From the NCBI GenBank assembly GCA_947454465.1, contig CANGJP010000002.1:57268-121267 (forward strand): a stretch of 64,000 nt of DNA, written 5' to 3'. Under the pieces are notes generated by a model. That model did not search any database, was not told the DNA's origin, and saw only the letters and a list, made by a program, of their open reading frames with translations. A program made the translations under genes and the position numbers. This document shows, in pieces, positions 46,802 to 56,542 of this stretch (position 1 is its first letter; each line of letters begins with the position of its first letter). Origin of the DNA: Pseudomonadota bacterium. GTDB taxonomy: Bacteria; Pseudomonadota; Gammaproteobacteria; Steroidobacterales; Steroidobacteraceae.

Positions 46802-47329
46802 ATGATCGGTCAATCTACGCGATTAATATTTGCAGTTATTGCTACTGGCCTGTCCTTTGCCGCGTGGTCACAATCAACAACACCTAACCCACCTCCGCCA
46901 CCCCCACCTGCAGAACCTAAACCTTTCATTTCCTCAGGGGAACTGGCCGACCTCCTGTCAAAAGCAGACGCGGCACGTCAAGCCGGGAATACCACGCCCA
47001 ATACAGCATTACTTCGCCTTGCTCCCTACACTGCTAACCTGGAATATCGCAGCGTAATAGGATCGGCCTCATTGCATGAAAAAGAAGCAGAATTATTTGT
47101 TGTATTAGATGGTGCAGGCACCCTAGTGTTAGGCGGTAAGCTGGTGAACGAATCACGCCGCGATGCTAGCAACCTAAGCGGAACAGCTATCGATGGTGGC
47201 ACCTCACGTGCGGTGTCAAAAGGCGATATGTTTATCGTCCCAGAAAATGTTGCACATTGGTTTAGTTCGGTAGATAGCAAACTGGCTGTTATGACGTTGC
47301 ACATACCACGATTCACAGCCTCTCCTTAA
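46802..47329 (+). CDS. Secreted cupin-domain protein
   Basis: This 175-residue protein has a signal peptide (MIGQSTRLIFAVIATGLSFAAWS) and then a run of seven prolines (NPPPPPPPAEPKP). The single cupin fold has ASLHEKEAELFVVLDGAGTLVLGG as the first motif (one histidine, two glutamates) and GDMFIVPENVAHWF as the second. Metal ligands H, E and H are therefore likely. Enzymatic function is unknown. It stands alone between comF and a convergent uvrD, with a hairpin after it. Confidence 0.85.
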   Translation: MIGQSTRLIFAVIATGLSFAAWSQSTTPNPPPPPPPAEPKPFISSGELADLLSKADAARQAGNTTPNTALLRLAPYTANLEYRSVIGSASLHEKEAELFVVLDGAGTLVLGGKLVNESRRDASNLSGTAIDGGTSRAVSKGDMFIVPENVAHWFSSVDSKLAVMTLHIPRFTASP

Positions 47330-47362
47330 GACTTGCTGGATCTTAAGCCCTGAACAATCTAT

Positions 47363-47386
47363 GCAGGCAGCAGGTAGGCTGCCTGC
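47363..47386. terminator. Hairpin between convergent cupin and uvrD genes
   Basis: GCAGGCAGC and GCTGCCTGC form a perfect 9-bp stem with a 6-nt loop. It stands about 35 nt from each stop codon. T-runs are weak on both sides, so it may act by slowing polymerase or protecting RNA ends as well as by termination. Confidence 0.55.
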
Positions 47387-47421
47387 TTACAACTCATCTC
47401 CCCATCTGATTTTTCTTACTA

Positions 47422-49617
47422 CTATAGCGTTTCGAGATTTGCGTAACTCAACATCAGCCACTTGGTTCCCTGACTTTCAAATCGGACCTGGACTCTGGCT
47501 TGAGCTCCCTGTCCTTCCAACTCAAGTACAACACCCTCACCGAATTTCCCATGACGCACACGTTGCCCCATTCTTACTCCATGAGATGAGGTCTCACGCA
47601 CACCAGTAGTGCGCGACGATGTATATGCAGGAGAGGAATAGACCGGCCGCGAAACATGGATCCTCGGACGTATTTCTTCAAGCAGCGTAGCTGGCAACTC
47701 TCGTATGAATCGCGATGGCGAGCCATGACTATCAACACCATGTAACCGCCGTGTTTCGGCATAACTCAAATAAAGAAAACGCATTGCACGCGTGATACCG
47801 ACATAACAGAGACGACGCTCTTCCTCCATGCCAGACGGATCAGCAGTCGATCGCTGATGGGGAAACAAACCTTCTTCTAAACCACATAAAAACACCACTG
47901 GAAATTCCAAGCCTTTGGCAGTATGCAAGGTCATCATCTGCACACTATCTTCACCTGCTTCAGCCTGGCCTTCACCTGACTCGAGTACTGCATGAGCAAG
48001 GAATGAAGCCAATGGCGTCATACTATCCGTTTCTTCGTTGCTCATGGATTCGGCATCAAAACCACGCGCAGCACTGACCAGTTCTTCCAAGTTTTCAACG
48101 CGCGCTTCAGCACTGCCACGGGCACTGGTCTTTTCTTTTTGATGTAACGCAATTAAACCGCTGTGCGCAATGACATGATCAACCTGCTCATGCAACGGCA
48201 ACTCTTTGGTTGCCTGCTCCATACGTTCAATCAGTTGCATGAAACCATGCAGCGCCATTCCTGCTTTTGGACCCAACTCGTCTAAGTTAGCACCCGCGGC
48301 CACCCACATCGTGCAAGCATTGTTGCGCGCATAATCTCGTAGAATTTCTAAAGTTCTTAAACCAATCCCACGGGTGGGCAGGTTTACCACTCGTTCAAAT
48401 GAAGCATCATCATTACGGTTCTGAACCAATCTCAAGTAGGCAAGCGCATCTTTAATTTCAGCACGCTCGAAGAAGCGCAAACCGCCGTAGACCCGATAAG
48501 GCACTCGCGCTGAAATCATGGCCTCTTCAAACACTCGCGAAATCGCATTAGCTCGGTACAAAATGGCGCACTCACTCCGCTTACCGCCCTTACTTACCCA
48601 GTCGCGAATTCGATTAACAACAAAATCGGCCTCATCCCGTTCATTGTAGGCAGCATATAACTTGATAAGCTCACCATCACCGTCACTGGTCCAAAGATTT
48701 TTTCCAAGTCTTCCACTATTATTTTCGATCAAGTGGTTCGCTGCTTTTAGAATATTTCCAGTAGAGCGATAGTTCTGCTCAAGCCGGAATGTCTCCATAC
48801 GTGGATAGTCGCGCTTAAACTGAGCAATATTTTCAACTTTAGCACCACGCCATCCATAAATGGATTGATCATCGTCCCCCACGACCATGGGATTACCGTG
48901 AGGACCGATCAACAAACGCAACCATTGATATTGAATAGAATTAGTATCCTGAAATTCGTCTACTAGTAAATGTTTGAATCTATTCCGGTAGTGCTCAAGC
49001 ACAATAGGGTTATCACGCATTAACTCGTAAACACGCAGCAATAATTCTGCAAAGTCGACCATCCCGCCACGCTCGCAAGTAGCTTGATAGTCTTCATACA
49101 ATCGGATCAGTTGCCGACGGTTATAATCGCCATCGTCTTTAATGTTTTGTGGGCGAAGCCCAGCATCTTTCTGTGCGTTAATAAACCATGTTACTTCTTT
49201 GGGTACCCATCGTGCTTCGTCTAGGTTTTGTGCCTTAAGTATTTTTTTAATTGCACGATGCTGATCATCAGCATCAATGATCTGAAACGATTGAGGTAAT
49301 TTTGCCTCGCGCCAATGTAAGCGCAACAATCGGTGGGCAATGCCATGAAACGTACCTATCCATAAAGGTGCGGTAGGTAAATGCAACATTTGCTCAATAC
49401 GCGAGCGCATTTCACCCGCTGCTTTATTAGTAAAAGTTACCGCCATAATTCCATGGGGAGAAATCCCTTCAACTTCAACCAACCATGCAACTCGATGCGT
49501 AAGAACTCGGGTCTTACCACTTCCCGCACCTGCCAATACCAGCATTGGCGTGTCAGGCGCAGTTACCGCCTGACGCTGAGCGTCGTTTAATCCGTCTATA
49601 AGATGTGAAATATCCAT
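47422..49617 (-). CDS. uvrD: DNA helicase II UvrD
   Basis: UvrD is the SF1A 3'-5' helicase of nucleotide-excision and mismatch repair. I start at MDISHLIDGLNDAQRQAV (731 residues); the frame extends 5 codons to a TTG. The Q motif precedes Walker A AGAGSGKTRVLTHR, motif II is LLVDEFQDTNSIQY, motif III GDDDQSIYGWRGA, and later TLHTAKGLEFPVVFL. The C-terminal Tudor-like domain GQRVRHGKFGEGVVLELEG is complete. Confidence 0.97.
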   Translation of the reverse strand: MDISHLIDGLNDAQRQAVTAPDTPMLVLAGAGSGKTRVLTHRVAWLVEVEGISPHGIMAVTFTNKAAGEMRSRIEQMLHLPTAPLWIGTFHGIAHRLLRLHWREAKLPQSFQIIDADDQHRAIKKILKAQNLDEARWVPKEVTWFINAQKDAGLRPQNIKDDGDYNRRQLIRLYEDYQATCERGGMVDFAELLLRVYELMRDNPIVLEHYRNRFKHLLVDEFQDTNSIQYQWLRLLIGPHGNPMVVGDDDQSIYGWRGAKVENIAQFKRDYPRMETFRLEQNYRSTGNILKAANHLIENNSGRLGKNLWTSDGDGELIKLYAAYNERDEADFVVNRIRDWVSKGGKRSECAILYRANAISRVFEEAMISARVPYRVYGGLRFFERAEIKDALAYLRLVQNRNDDASFERVVNLPTRGIGLRTLEILRDYARNNACTMWVAAGANLDELGPKAGMALHGFMQLIERMEQATKELPLHEQVDHVIAHSGLIALHQKEKTSARGSAEARVENLEELVSAARGFDAESMSNEETDSMTPLASFLAHAVLESGEGQAEAGEDSVQMMTLHTAKGLEFPVVFLCGLEEGLFPHQRSTADPSGMEEERRLCYVGITRAMRFLYLSYAETRRLHGVDSHGSPSRFIRELPATLLEEIRPRIHVSRPVYSSPAYTSSRTTGVRETSSHGVRMGQRVRHGKFGEGVVLELEGQGAQARVQVRFESQGTKWLMLSYANLETL

Positions 49618-49647
49618 CAGGTTGTTCAACAAGTTACTGTAATGGCG

Positions 49648-50838
49648 TTAAGCATGCTTAAAGCGTATGGATCGAATTTTTCGTTCATTACTGGCAAGCC
49701 GCATGACCGTTCCCATAACCAATGCTAAAACAGCATCAGTTATTGATCCGGTCTGATCTTTAATCCAGAGCTGGAGCACCTCTAAGCCAAAAATCATTAG
49801 AACCACTACAATCATGGCCGTACGGATACTCAGTCCAGTTTCTTTGAGTAACCAGATGAGGGCGCCAAAAAGGAATAATTTACTCAGCAACTGATCAGGA
49901 TTAATTGGCATCCCTTGTTCAAGCCAGTTAACGAATGGCCACCAATCAAAATGATTGGCGTTCGTCGTAAACTGAAAAGGAAATATCCGCTGGTAAATAA
50001 ACCAAGCGAAAAACCCTAGCATTAGCATTAGGGCCTGCGGCTTACCATTGAACTTATGCAATATAACTAGGACAGGAAGTAACAACAGTAACGCCAGTAA
50101 TTCAGAAAAGTTGAATGGTGACACGATAAACAACAGACGTCCGATCATCACCACTGCAATCACGGTAAGTAGCGCCTCGTTACTGCGATGACGATTTGCA
50201 AAACTGAGCACCGCTTGAGCGACGACCAGCCACAACAATAGAAACTTACAGGTCAGTGCTAAAGAATAACTACCTTCCATCAATGGCCAAAGCGCAAGTT
50301 TTAATCTTGATAGGGTCACTCCGGGCTCAAATTCAGCCAATCGCCACAACATCCATGTGCAAACCAGTACCAAAGCACTGCGATCTCCAGGTCGACTACG
50401 GGAATTTGGTGACATATATACCAAGCCACTCAACCCTCGCCAAATCACACCCGCTATCGCACCCACCCATGTACCAGAGGTATTCAACATCACGTCCATC
50501 AAACTGGGCACTCGCATGCTGAGGTAGACTTGTGACAGCTCGATGGCTAACGACAATATCATTCCCAACAGTGTTGCAACCATGCTTGCCCAGAAAGCCC
50601 CAAGTTTCACTCTGAGCAGCAACATCAAACAAAATCCGAGGGGCAGATACAGCAATACATTGCGAACACGATCTGCCCTACCGGCGCGTGCCCAACTCAA
50701 CTGTGAGAATGCAGCCATTAACGTCGGTTGACTACCATCAAATCTAAAATCGAAAGGGTAGAGAGAACCATAACCTATCAAAACAACAACGCCTAACAGA
50801 AGGCAGAAAACCAATGCTGATGACTGCTTACGCGCCAT
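49648..50838 (-). CDS. Two-part VanZ-like membrane protein
   Basis: This 396-residue protein has about ten membrane helices. The N-terminal third matches VanZ: RVRNVLLYLPLGFCLML and LAIELSQVYLSMRVPSLMDVMLNTSG (by parts). The C-terminal part shows a similar pattern (LLSKLFLFGALIWLL, VLMIFGLEVLQLWIKDQTGSITD), so it seems to hold two VanZ-like units. VanZ proteins are linked to teicoplanin resistance in Gram-positives, but the role in Gram-negatives is unknown. Its ATG shares a base with the cyoE stop. Confidence 0.82.
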   Translation of the reverse strand: MARKQSSALVFCLLLGVVVLIGYGSLYPFDFRFDGSQPTLMAAFSQLSWARAGRADRVRNVLLYLPLGFCLMLLLRVKLGAFWASMVATLLGMILSLAIELSQVYLSMRVPSLMDVMLNTSGTWVGAIAGVIWRGLSGLVYMSPNSRSRPGDRSALVLVCTWMLWRLAEFEPGVTLSRLKLALWPLMEGSYSLALTCKFLLLWLVVAQAVLSFANRHRSNEALLTVIAVVMIGRLLFIVSPFNFSELLALLLLLPVLVILHKFNGKPQALMLMLGFFAWFIYQRIFPFQFTTNANHFDWWPFVNWLEQGMPINPDQLLSKLFLFGALIWLLKETGLSIRTAMIVVVLMIFGLEVLQLWIKDQTGSITDAVLALVMGTVMRLASNERKIRSIRFKHA

Positions 50839-51731
50839 TACACTGCCAAGCGTAGGTAGTGATCTACTAGTAGCATGGTGAATAGCAAAGACAAATAGGT
50901 AATGGAGTATCCAAAGATGCGCATAGGTAATGCTTGTGTTGGCCTCACTTTCAGCTTGATCGCATAGCCAATAAAGATACCGCCAAGAATCACCGCCGAG
51001 ACCAAGTACAGCAGCCCCGACAATCCCGTGAGATATGGCAGTAAAGTTACAATCATCAATAAAATGGTATAGAACAATATGTGCAGGCTGGTAAATTCAA
51101 CACCATAAATCACTGGTAGCATGGGTATCCCAACCTTTGCATAATCATCGCGCCTGGCAATCGCCAACGCCCAGAAATGCGGTGGCGTCCAGATAAAAAT
51201 TATCAAAAAGAGCAGTAGCGCGTTGTGATCCACTGTACCCGTTGCAGCCGCCCAACCTAACACGGGCGGGGCCGCACCGGCCGCACCGCCAATGACAATA
51301 TTCTGCGGCGTCGCGTGTTTCAACCAAACGGTATAAACAATCGCATAACCAATTAATGATGCAAAAGTGAGTATGGCTGTTAGCAGGTTCACCCATAGCA
51401 CCAGCATGAGCATGGACAGCACACCCAGAAGAATGGCATATCGAATTGCTTGACCCTCACTGACATGCCCTAATGGTATTGGACGACCTTGTGTACGCTT
51501 CATGTGTAGATCGAAGCGGCGATCTAATACATGATTAATAGCCGCCGCCGACGATGCTGCGAGCGCAATCCCAAAATTGCCAAAGATCAGCGCCTCTATT
51601 GGTGGCCATCCCGGCACCGCAAGCAACATACCGACAAATGCAGTAAACACTATCAGCATCACCACTCGTGGTTTGCCGAGTTCGTAATAATCACGCCAAG
51701 TAGGGCTATGGATGGCTGCTAAAGTACTCAT
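50838..51731 (-). CDS. cyoE: Haem O synthase (protohaem IX farnesyltransferase)
   Basis: CyoE/CtaB farnesylates haem b to haem O, which CtaA then turns into haem A for the oxidase at 36-39 kb. I start at MSTLAAIHSPTWRDYYELGK (297 residues); the frame is open for 32 more codons. The UbiA-superfamily aspartate motif is INHVLDRRFDLHMKRTQGR, and the second motif region is FWALAIARRDDYAKVGIPM. It lies apart from the oxidase cluster, next to VanZ and uvrD. Confidence 0.95.
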   Translation of the reverse strand: MSTLAAIHSPTWRDYYELGKPRVVMLIVFTAFVGMLLAVPGWPPIEALIFGNFGIALAASSAAAINHVLDRRFDLHMKRTQGRPIPLGHVSEGQAIRYAILLGVLSMLMLVLWVNLLTAILTFASLIGYAIVYTVWLKHATPQNIVIGGAAGAAPPVLGWAAATGTVDHNALLLFLIIFIWTPPHFWALAIARRDDYAKVGIPMLPVIYGVEFTSLHILFYTILLMIVTLLPYLTGLSGLLYLVSAVILGGIFIGYAIKLKVRPTQALPMRIFGYSITYLSLLFTMLLVDHYLRLAV

Positions 51732-51964
51732 CAACGGTATCGCACTATAGGAATAGTAAACATTGTACACATCACCGTCACCGCTGTACTGCAGGGAAAG
51801 CATCATGCCCTGTTGCCTAGTAGGCACCTGATTCCTAGTTATTTAAAAGTCGCACCGAGAATATCGACGAACTGGATAGCTAATTCGTTAGCTTGCCGAA
51901 CCTTTAAGGTTGGCACCTGACTACAGCCCGATTACCAAAAGACATGGACTGTCCCCTTAAACGA

Positions 51965-51993
51965 CATCGCCAGCACTGAATGTGCTGGCGATG
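51965..51993 (-). terminator. Hairpin downstream of the DUF6152 gene
   Basis: CATCGCCAGCAC and GTGCTGGCGATG form a perfect 12-bp stem with a 5-nt loop. It lies about 65 nt after the DUF6152 stop. The minus-strand tail is TCGTTTAAG, a weak T-run. It is the longest perfect stem in the window outside coding sequence. It also insulates cyoE, whose start is to the left. Confidence 0.65.
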
Positions 51994-52057
51994 AGTTTAT
52001 TAACCCGGAATTCAGTGAATCCCCTAGGGTCTTTACCTAAGAGATCATATGCCGCTG

Positions 52058-53125
52058 TTAGTTAGTGCAACCATAAGGCATAACTGACGCACCAGGCTGA
52101 TACTGCCAGAAGCGACCCTGAGTCGTCGCACTGGTGCTTGTCTTCAAGGTGTAGTTAAGACGGTTACGGTCATCGGACAGTTCAAATGTTTCGGTGTACA
52201 CCGTGTCAGGAGAACCTTGTACATTGGACGTGGTCACAGTCATCTTTTTCTTGCTGGCATCGATTGAGCCGGTGGAGTAACCCATCAGGCTTGGGGCAAC
52301 ACCTGCTGGAACTTTGTGCGCGGCAGTAGTGATATTGATTTCACGCACTGAGTCATTTTCTTCTGCCTTGAAAATGATCTTCTTGCTCTTGGCAACCTGA
52401 TCAATCACTTGCACTGGATAAGGCGTGCCCATGATCTGAGTCAGGCTCTTAGGAGAGCATACGATCACCTTACCATCAGCCGTGGTTGCAGCCATACCAC
52501 CACCCGCAGGTGCAGCACCGGCTGCCATAGCGGCAGGAGGGGGTGGGGCAGCGGCGGCAGGAGCAGCGCCAGCAGCAGTAATGGTGTGCAGACCATGGCT
52601 ATTGCTGTCGTTATATACAACAGTCCAAACCGAGAAAATGGTAGATGGGCGCTTGTTGATGTCGTTTTCAACAATCTTGCCATGCAAGCCATCATCGCTA
52701 CCGATAGTGTCATCAGACCAGCGAGGAGCAGCACCACGCAAGAAGACAACTTCCTTACCTTTCTGAGGGCCGTCCAAGAATAGCAAGTGATTCATAAACA
52801 AGCCGAAATTAGCAGCTGGGCCAGGACCGAAACCAGAAATCTTCACATTGGCACCGACCGGAACCACATCTTTGGTAATGGCCATACGGCTCAAATTACC
52901 CACGGAATTACTTTCGATAGTCCATAGTTTTTCAGTTGGCTTACCAGCATCCACGGCGATTTGGAAACGAACGTGTGGGTTGGTCCATTGAACCGACTTA
53001 ACAACGCCAGTCAGTTCCATTTCCTTGGTGGTGTCATATTGCTGACCCCAACCATGGTGTGCAAACGTAACAGGCGCAGCACTGACCAACAGTAAAGCGC
53101 TAAGTACTGAACTAGTGATTTTCAT
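52058..53125 (-). CDS. Secreted DUF6152 protein with extra C-terminal domain
   Basis: I start at MKITSSVLSALLLVSAAPVTF (355 residues), a clear signal peptide ending AHHG. Residues about 25-125 match DUF6152: HHGWGQQYDTTKEMELTG, VQWTNPHVRF, SNSVGNLSRMAI. A low-complexity Ala/Pro/Gly segment (AAAAPPPPAAMAAGAAPAGGG) separates this from a C-terminal domain of about 120 residues that I do not recognise, ending with a cysteine near the terminus. The frame is open upstream to 53194 without a better start. The role of the family is unknown. A decayed relative lies 0.6 kb upstream. Confidence 0.8.
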   Translation of the reverse strand: MKITSSVLSALLLVSAAPVTFAHHGWGQQYDTTKEMELTGVVKSVQWTNPHVRFQIAVDAGKPTEKLWTIESNSVGNLSRMAITKDVVPVGANVKISGFGPGPAANFGLFMNHLLFLDGPQKGKEVVFLRGAAPRWSDDTIGSDDGLHGKIVENDINKRPSTIFSVWTVVYNDSNSHGLHTITAAGAAPAAAAPPPPAAMAAGAAPAGGGMAATTADGKVIVCSPKSLTQIMGTPYPVQVIDQVAKSKKIIFKAEENDSVREINITTAAHKVPAGVAPSLMGYSTGSIDASKKKMTVTTSNVQGSPDTVYTETFELSDDRNRLNYTLKTSTSATTQGRFWQYQPGASVMPYGCTN

Positions 53126-53699
53126 TTGATATGCCACTCTCTGATGATTTCGGATTAGTCCGAGTACGTCGTCACACCGCACACAGACGCTCACTCTGCA
53201 AACTTAAGAAAAATTTCCCCGTCTCATGGTTGGAAAGTATGAGGCTATCTTTTCCATGAGCAAAGCAATTATTTGTTAATTCGTCACTTTATCAGGGAAA
53301 TTACTGAGTTTCTATTCCTAAAAATAACAAAGCACGCCATCTTTCCTAACTGAATCAGTGAACTGCGCTAGGAGGACTGTACCTAGGCCTAATGCATAGG
53401 CTGACCACTCCCACTGCTTGGGCAGTACCGAATGTTAACTATCTCTGTTGTATAGGGCCTTCCTAGACAATTCTTGTATCAGCCTGACACGACCCTAGTG
53501 ACCCTTCTTCTTCAAACTAGGATGGTCACTGATTTTCCATAAGGAGAACCCTGAGACCTGAATGCATATCGCACAGGCTCGCACGGGTCTCCGTACCCAA
53601 ACTCTCCTAAGGCCCAATGGGATACCCATCGAACGTCCTAGGCCTATTTTTTGGATGCGACCTCCTATCCATTCCGCAACCAGAGCCAGATCCAAAGCT
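53126..53699. other. Gene-poor 570-bp spacer
   Basis: I see no convincing gene here. The frames listed in the ORF track are short, overlap on both strands and match nothing I know. The stretch has repeated CCTAGG/CTAGG-like words (for example CCTAGGCCTA near 53381 and again near 53637) and a near-palindrome GCCTAATGCATAGGC at 53387-53401. It probably holds the upstream region of the DUF6152 gene plus decayed sequence continuing from the relic next to it. Confidence 0.5.
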
Positions 53700-53954
53700 T
53701 TAGCTGTTTTTAGGGTAAGGTTTGCCTTTTTTCTGCATAGAAATCAATATGACATAATTTCTACCGCCCGTGCCCGGATGCGCCTCCACAACCACCTGAT
53801 CGCCAATCGCAATGGAGTTCTGACTCCAGCCTTCTCGAGATAAAGCGGGAATAGACTTCATCTGAACTTCCATCCGACCTGACTTAGCGTCTGGACTTGC
53901 GTCCACCGTAAAGTACACGTGGAGATTGATCCATTTGTAGTCAACCACCTTACC
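53700..53954 (-). pseudogene. 5'-truncated DUF6152 gene relic
   Basis: This 84-codon open stretch reads GKVVDYKWINLHVYFTVDA, later PALSREGWSQNSIAIGDQVV, and aligns with residues about 40-125 of the intact DUF6152 protein (GVVKSVQWTNPHVRF, GNLSRMAI...). The signal peptide and HH motif are missing. A stop codon lies directly upstream, followed within about 20 nt by the end of ntrC, so the N-terminal part was deleted. The conserved NPH is NLH here. A GTG at 53948 could start translation, but the product would lack a secretion signal. I call it a remnant. Confidence 0.7.
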
Positions 53955-53972
53955 TTAGCGATCAATTCCTAG

Positions 53973-55376
53973 TTAGACATCATCCATTCCCAGTTCTTTC
54001 AATTTTCGCGTCAGCGTATTACGGCCCCAGCCCAATAATTTAGCAGCCTCTTGACGTCCGCCCTCTGTCTTGCGAAGCGCACAACGAATTAATGTTCGCT
54101 CAAACTCAGGTAGGGCATCATCAAGCAAGGGTAGGCCTCCCTCTGCCAAACGTTTATCAGCCCATCCCATCAGTTGTCGTGACCATTCTTCCTGCAAGGT
54201 ACTAGCGCTAGTTACTCCACCCAAGTCTGTTGGAATATCCGCGACCTTAATTTCACGCCCGGGCGCACTAACGGTCAAACGGCGGCAGGTATTCACCAAT
54301 TGCCGAACATTGCCCGGCCAATCATAGGCCAATAAAGCTGCCTCCGCTTCTTTGGTCAAAACTTTAGCTTCAACCCCTAACTCAGTCGCCGCTGAATTCA
54401 AATAAAAATGAAGTAACTCAGGGATATCATCACGACGGGCCCGCAGCGGTGGCACCTCAATCCGAATCACATTCAGGCGGTGTAGTAAGTCTTCACGAAA
54501 CAACCCTTGCTTCACCCGCTCAGACAAGTCTTGGTGTGTCGCAGCAATCACACGAACATCAACGCGTACCGGTATTTGTCCACCGACTCGATAAAACTCA
54601 CCTTCGGCTAACACGCGGAGTAATCGCGTTTGCAGTTGCGGTGACATATCACCAATTTCATCAAGGAACAACGTACCGCCATCTGCTTGTTCGAAACGAC
54701 CACGCCGCTGCGCATCAGCACCGGTAAATGAACCTTTTTCGTGACCAAATAATTCAGACTCTAGGAGATCAGCCGTAAATGCAGAGGTGTTTAATGCGAT
54801 AAATGCTTTATTCGCACGTGGACTATGACGATGCAATGCACGTGCAACCAACTCTTTACCTGTACCTGACTCACCATTAATGAGTACGGTCATGCTTGAG
54901 CGCGATAACCGTCCAATGGCACGAAACACTTCCTGCATTGCCGGTGCGTGGCCCAGCATTTCTGGGATGCGTTTCGTTTCGGTAATCACTTCCTCAGAAA
55001 TTTTTTTCTGGTTGGCAGCGCGTCGAACTAAATCTACAGCCTGATCGATATCAAACGGTTTAGGTAAATATTCAAAAGCACCACCTTGATAGGCTGCAAC
55101 TGCGCTATCGAGATCTGAATGAGCGGTCATGATAATGACCGGTAATTCCGGCTGCGATGTACGGATTTCAGACAGCAATTCCAAGCCACTACGTCCAGGC
55201 ATGCGAATATCCGTCATCAAGACATCAGGACGTGATCGTCGTAACGCGCTCAGTGCAGAGTCTGCCTGCTCGAATGCCGTAGGCACCATTCCACCTTGCT
55301 TCAGCGCTCTCTCCAGCACCCAGCGAATGGATGAATCATCGTCTACCAACCAGACATTAAGCGGTTTTGTGGACAT
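53973..55376 (-). CDS. ntrC: Nitrogen regulation response regulator NtrC
   Basis: NtrC is the sigma-54 activator phosphorylated by NtrB under nitrogen limitation. I start at [19 protein letters not shown], giving 467 residues (469 in E. coli). The receiver aspartate is in [12 protein letters not shown] and Walker A is [12 protein letters not shown]. The sigma-54 loop GAFTGA lies within EKGSFTGAD here, reading GSFTGA, and the C-terminal Fis-type HTH is [20 protein letters not shown]. It overlaps ntrB by 20 nt. Confidence 0.96.
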   Translation of the reverse strand: MSTKPLNVWLVDDDSSIRWVLERALKQGGMVPTAFEQADSALSALRRSRPDVLMTDIRMPGRSGLELLSEIRTSQPELPVIIMTAHSDLDSAVAAYQGGAFEYLPKPFDIDQAVDLVRRAANQKKISEEVITETKRIPEMLGHAPAMQEVFRAIGRLSRSSMTVLINGESGTGKELVARALHRHSPRANKAFIALNTSAFTADLLESELFGHEKGSFTGADAQRRGRFEQADGGTLFLDEIGDMSPQLQTRLLRVLAEGEFYRVGGQIPVRVDVRVIAATHQDLSERVKQGLFREDLLHRLNVIRIEVPPLRARRDDIPELLHFYLNSAATELGVEAKVLTKEAEAALLAYDWPGNVRQLVNTCRRLTVSAPGREIKVADIPTDLGGVTSASTLQEEWSRQLMGWADKRLAEGGLPLLDDALPEFERTLIRCALRKTEGGRQEAAKLLGWGRNTLTRKLKELGMDDV

Positions 55377-56442
55377 CGGCTGCATCATTTGAATTAAATG
55401 GTAGTAATAAGGTGAATACGGTACGTCCGGGACGACTCTCAAATTCAATCAAGCCACCATGACGGCTGACCAAATCTTGTGCGATAGCAAGACCTAATCC
55501 GGTTCCTTCGGCTCGTCCGGTGACGAACGGGTAGAACAGCGTTTCCTGTAAATGCTCAGGCACACCTGGACCGTTATCTTCAAACTGGATAGACGCGACC
55601 AGACGGTGTCGACGCGGACCAATACTGACCGCAGTTAACGCTCGAGTGCGAATCATCAGCTTGCCAGCTGGCTGCATCCCTTGCATGGCTTGAACGGCAT
55701 TTCGTGCAATGTTGAGAATGGCTTGAATAATCTGATTACGATCCAGTTCCAATGCTGGCAAGCTAGGATCGTAATCTCTATCAAGGGTGATGCCATCCGC
55801 ATCTACTAGAATTAGCTGTCTTACATGCTGCAAGATCTCATGAATATTGATTAATTCTTTCTTTGGTAGATGACCTGGGCCTAACAACGAATCTACCAAA
55901 GCTTTAAGTCGATCTGCTTCACTGATGATGATCGAGGTATATTCACGCATAGAAGCATCACTCAACTGACGTTCTAACAATTGCGCTGCACCACGTAAGC
56001 CACCTAAAGGGTTTTTTATTTCATGAGCAAGCTGACGTATCATCAAACGACTACCACCGGCTCGGTTGATCAACGCTGTTTCTCTTGAAATTCGCTGGTG
56101 CTGCCTAGCATCACTAAATTCAACTAAGACAGATGAGTTCTCAAACTGATCTTCAAATGGTGTGACAGTGCAGTCGACCACAACATCACCTGAAGTACCG
56201 CAGCTACGCAAATTCATTTCACGTCGTGCATAAGGTTTCCATGCTTCCGTCGCCCTATCTACCAAAATAGCCAAATCACTGGCATCACGAATCAATTCTG
56301 AAAGTGTACGTCCGAGTATTTGATTACGACTAATACCGAGTAATGTTTCGGCTGCCGCATTGACATAGTGAATAACGTGCCGACGATCAACCAGCAGGAG
56401 ACTAGTATTTAAGTGATCTAGAATTCGCTGCAAATCAGTCAT
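55357..56442 (-). CDS. ntrB: Nitrogen regulation sensor kinase NtrB
   Basis: NtrB phosphorylates or dephosphorylates NtrC according to the PII signal. I start at MTDLQRILDHLNTSLLLVD (361 residues) because GGAG precedes it at 6 nt. An N-terminal PAS domain is followed by the H-box LAHEIKNPLGGLRGAAQLL, then N, G1 and G2 boxes (NIARNAVQAM, FEDNGPGVP, GTGLGLAI). There is no membrane segment, as expected for the cytoplasmic NtrB. Confidence 0.96.
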   Translation of the reverse strand: MTDLQRILDHLNTSLLLVDRRHVIHYVNAAAETLLGISRNQILGRTLSELIRDASDLAILVDRATEAWKPYARREMNLRSCGTSGDVVVDCTVTPFEDQFENSSVLVEFSDARQHQRISRETALINRAGGSRLMIRQLAHEIKNPLGGLRGAAQLLERQLSDASMREYTSIIISEADRLKALVDSLLGPGHLPKKELINIHEILQHVRQLILVDADGITLDRDYDPSLPALELDRNQIIQAILNIARNAVQAMQGMQPAGKLMIRTRALTAVSIGPRRHRLVASIQFEDNGPGVPEHLQETLFYPFVTGRAEGTGLGLAIAQDLVSRHGGLIEFESRPGRTVFTLLLPFNSNDAADVHKTA

Positions 56443-56542
56443 GGTCTGCTCCATGCGGATTCGTGGTACAGCTACCATGCGCAACCCTGACCTATCTTAA
56501 AAGAATCTTCAGCTAAAGACGCTGCACCGCCACTCTGGTCAC

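Noticed and set aside
53495-53843. ORFs at 53495-53695 (minus) and 53562-53843 (plus)
   Set aside because: They are short, overlap on opposite strands, lack ribosome sites and known motifs, and lie in decayed sequence.
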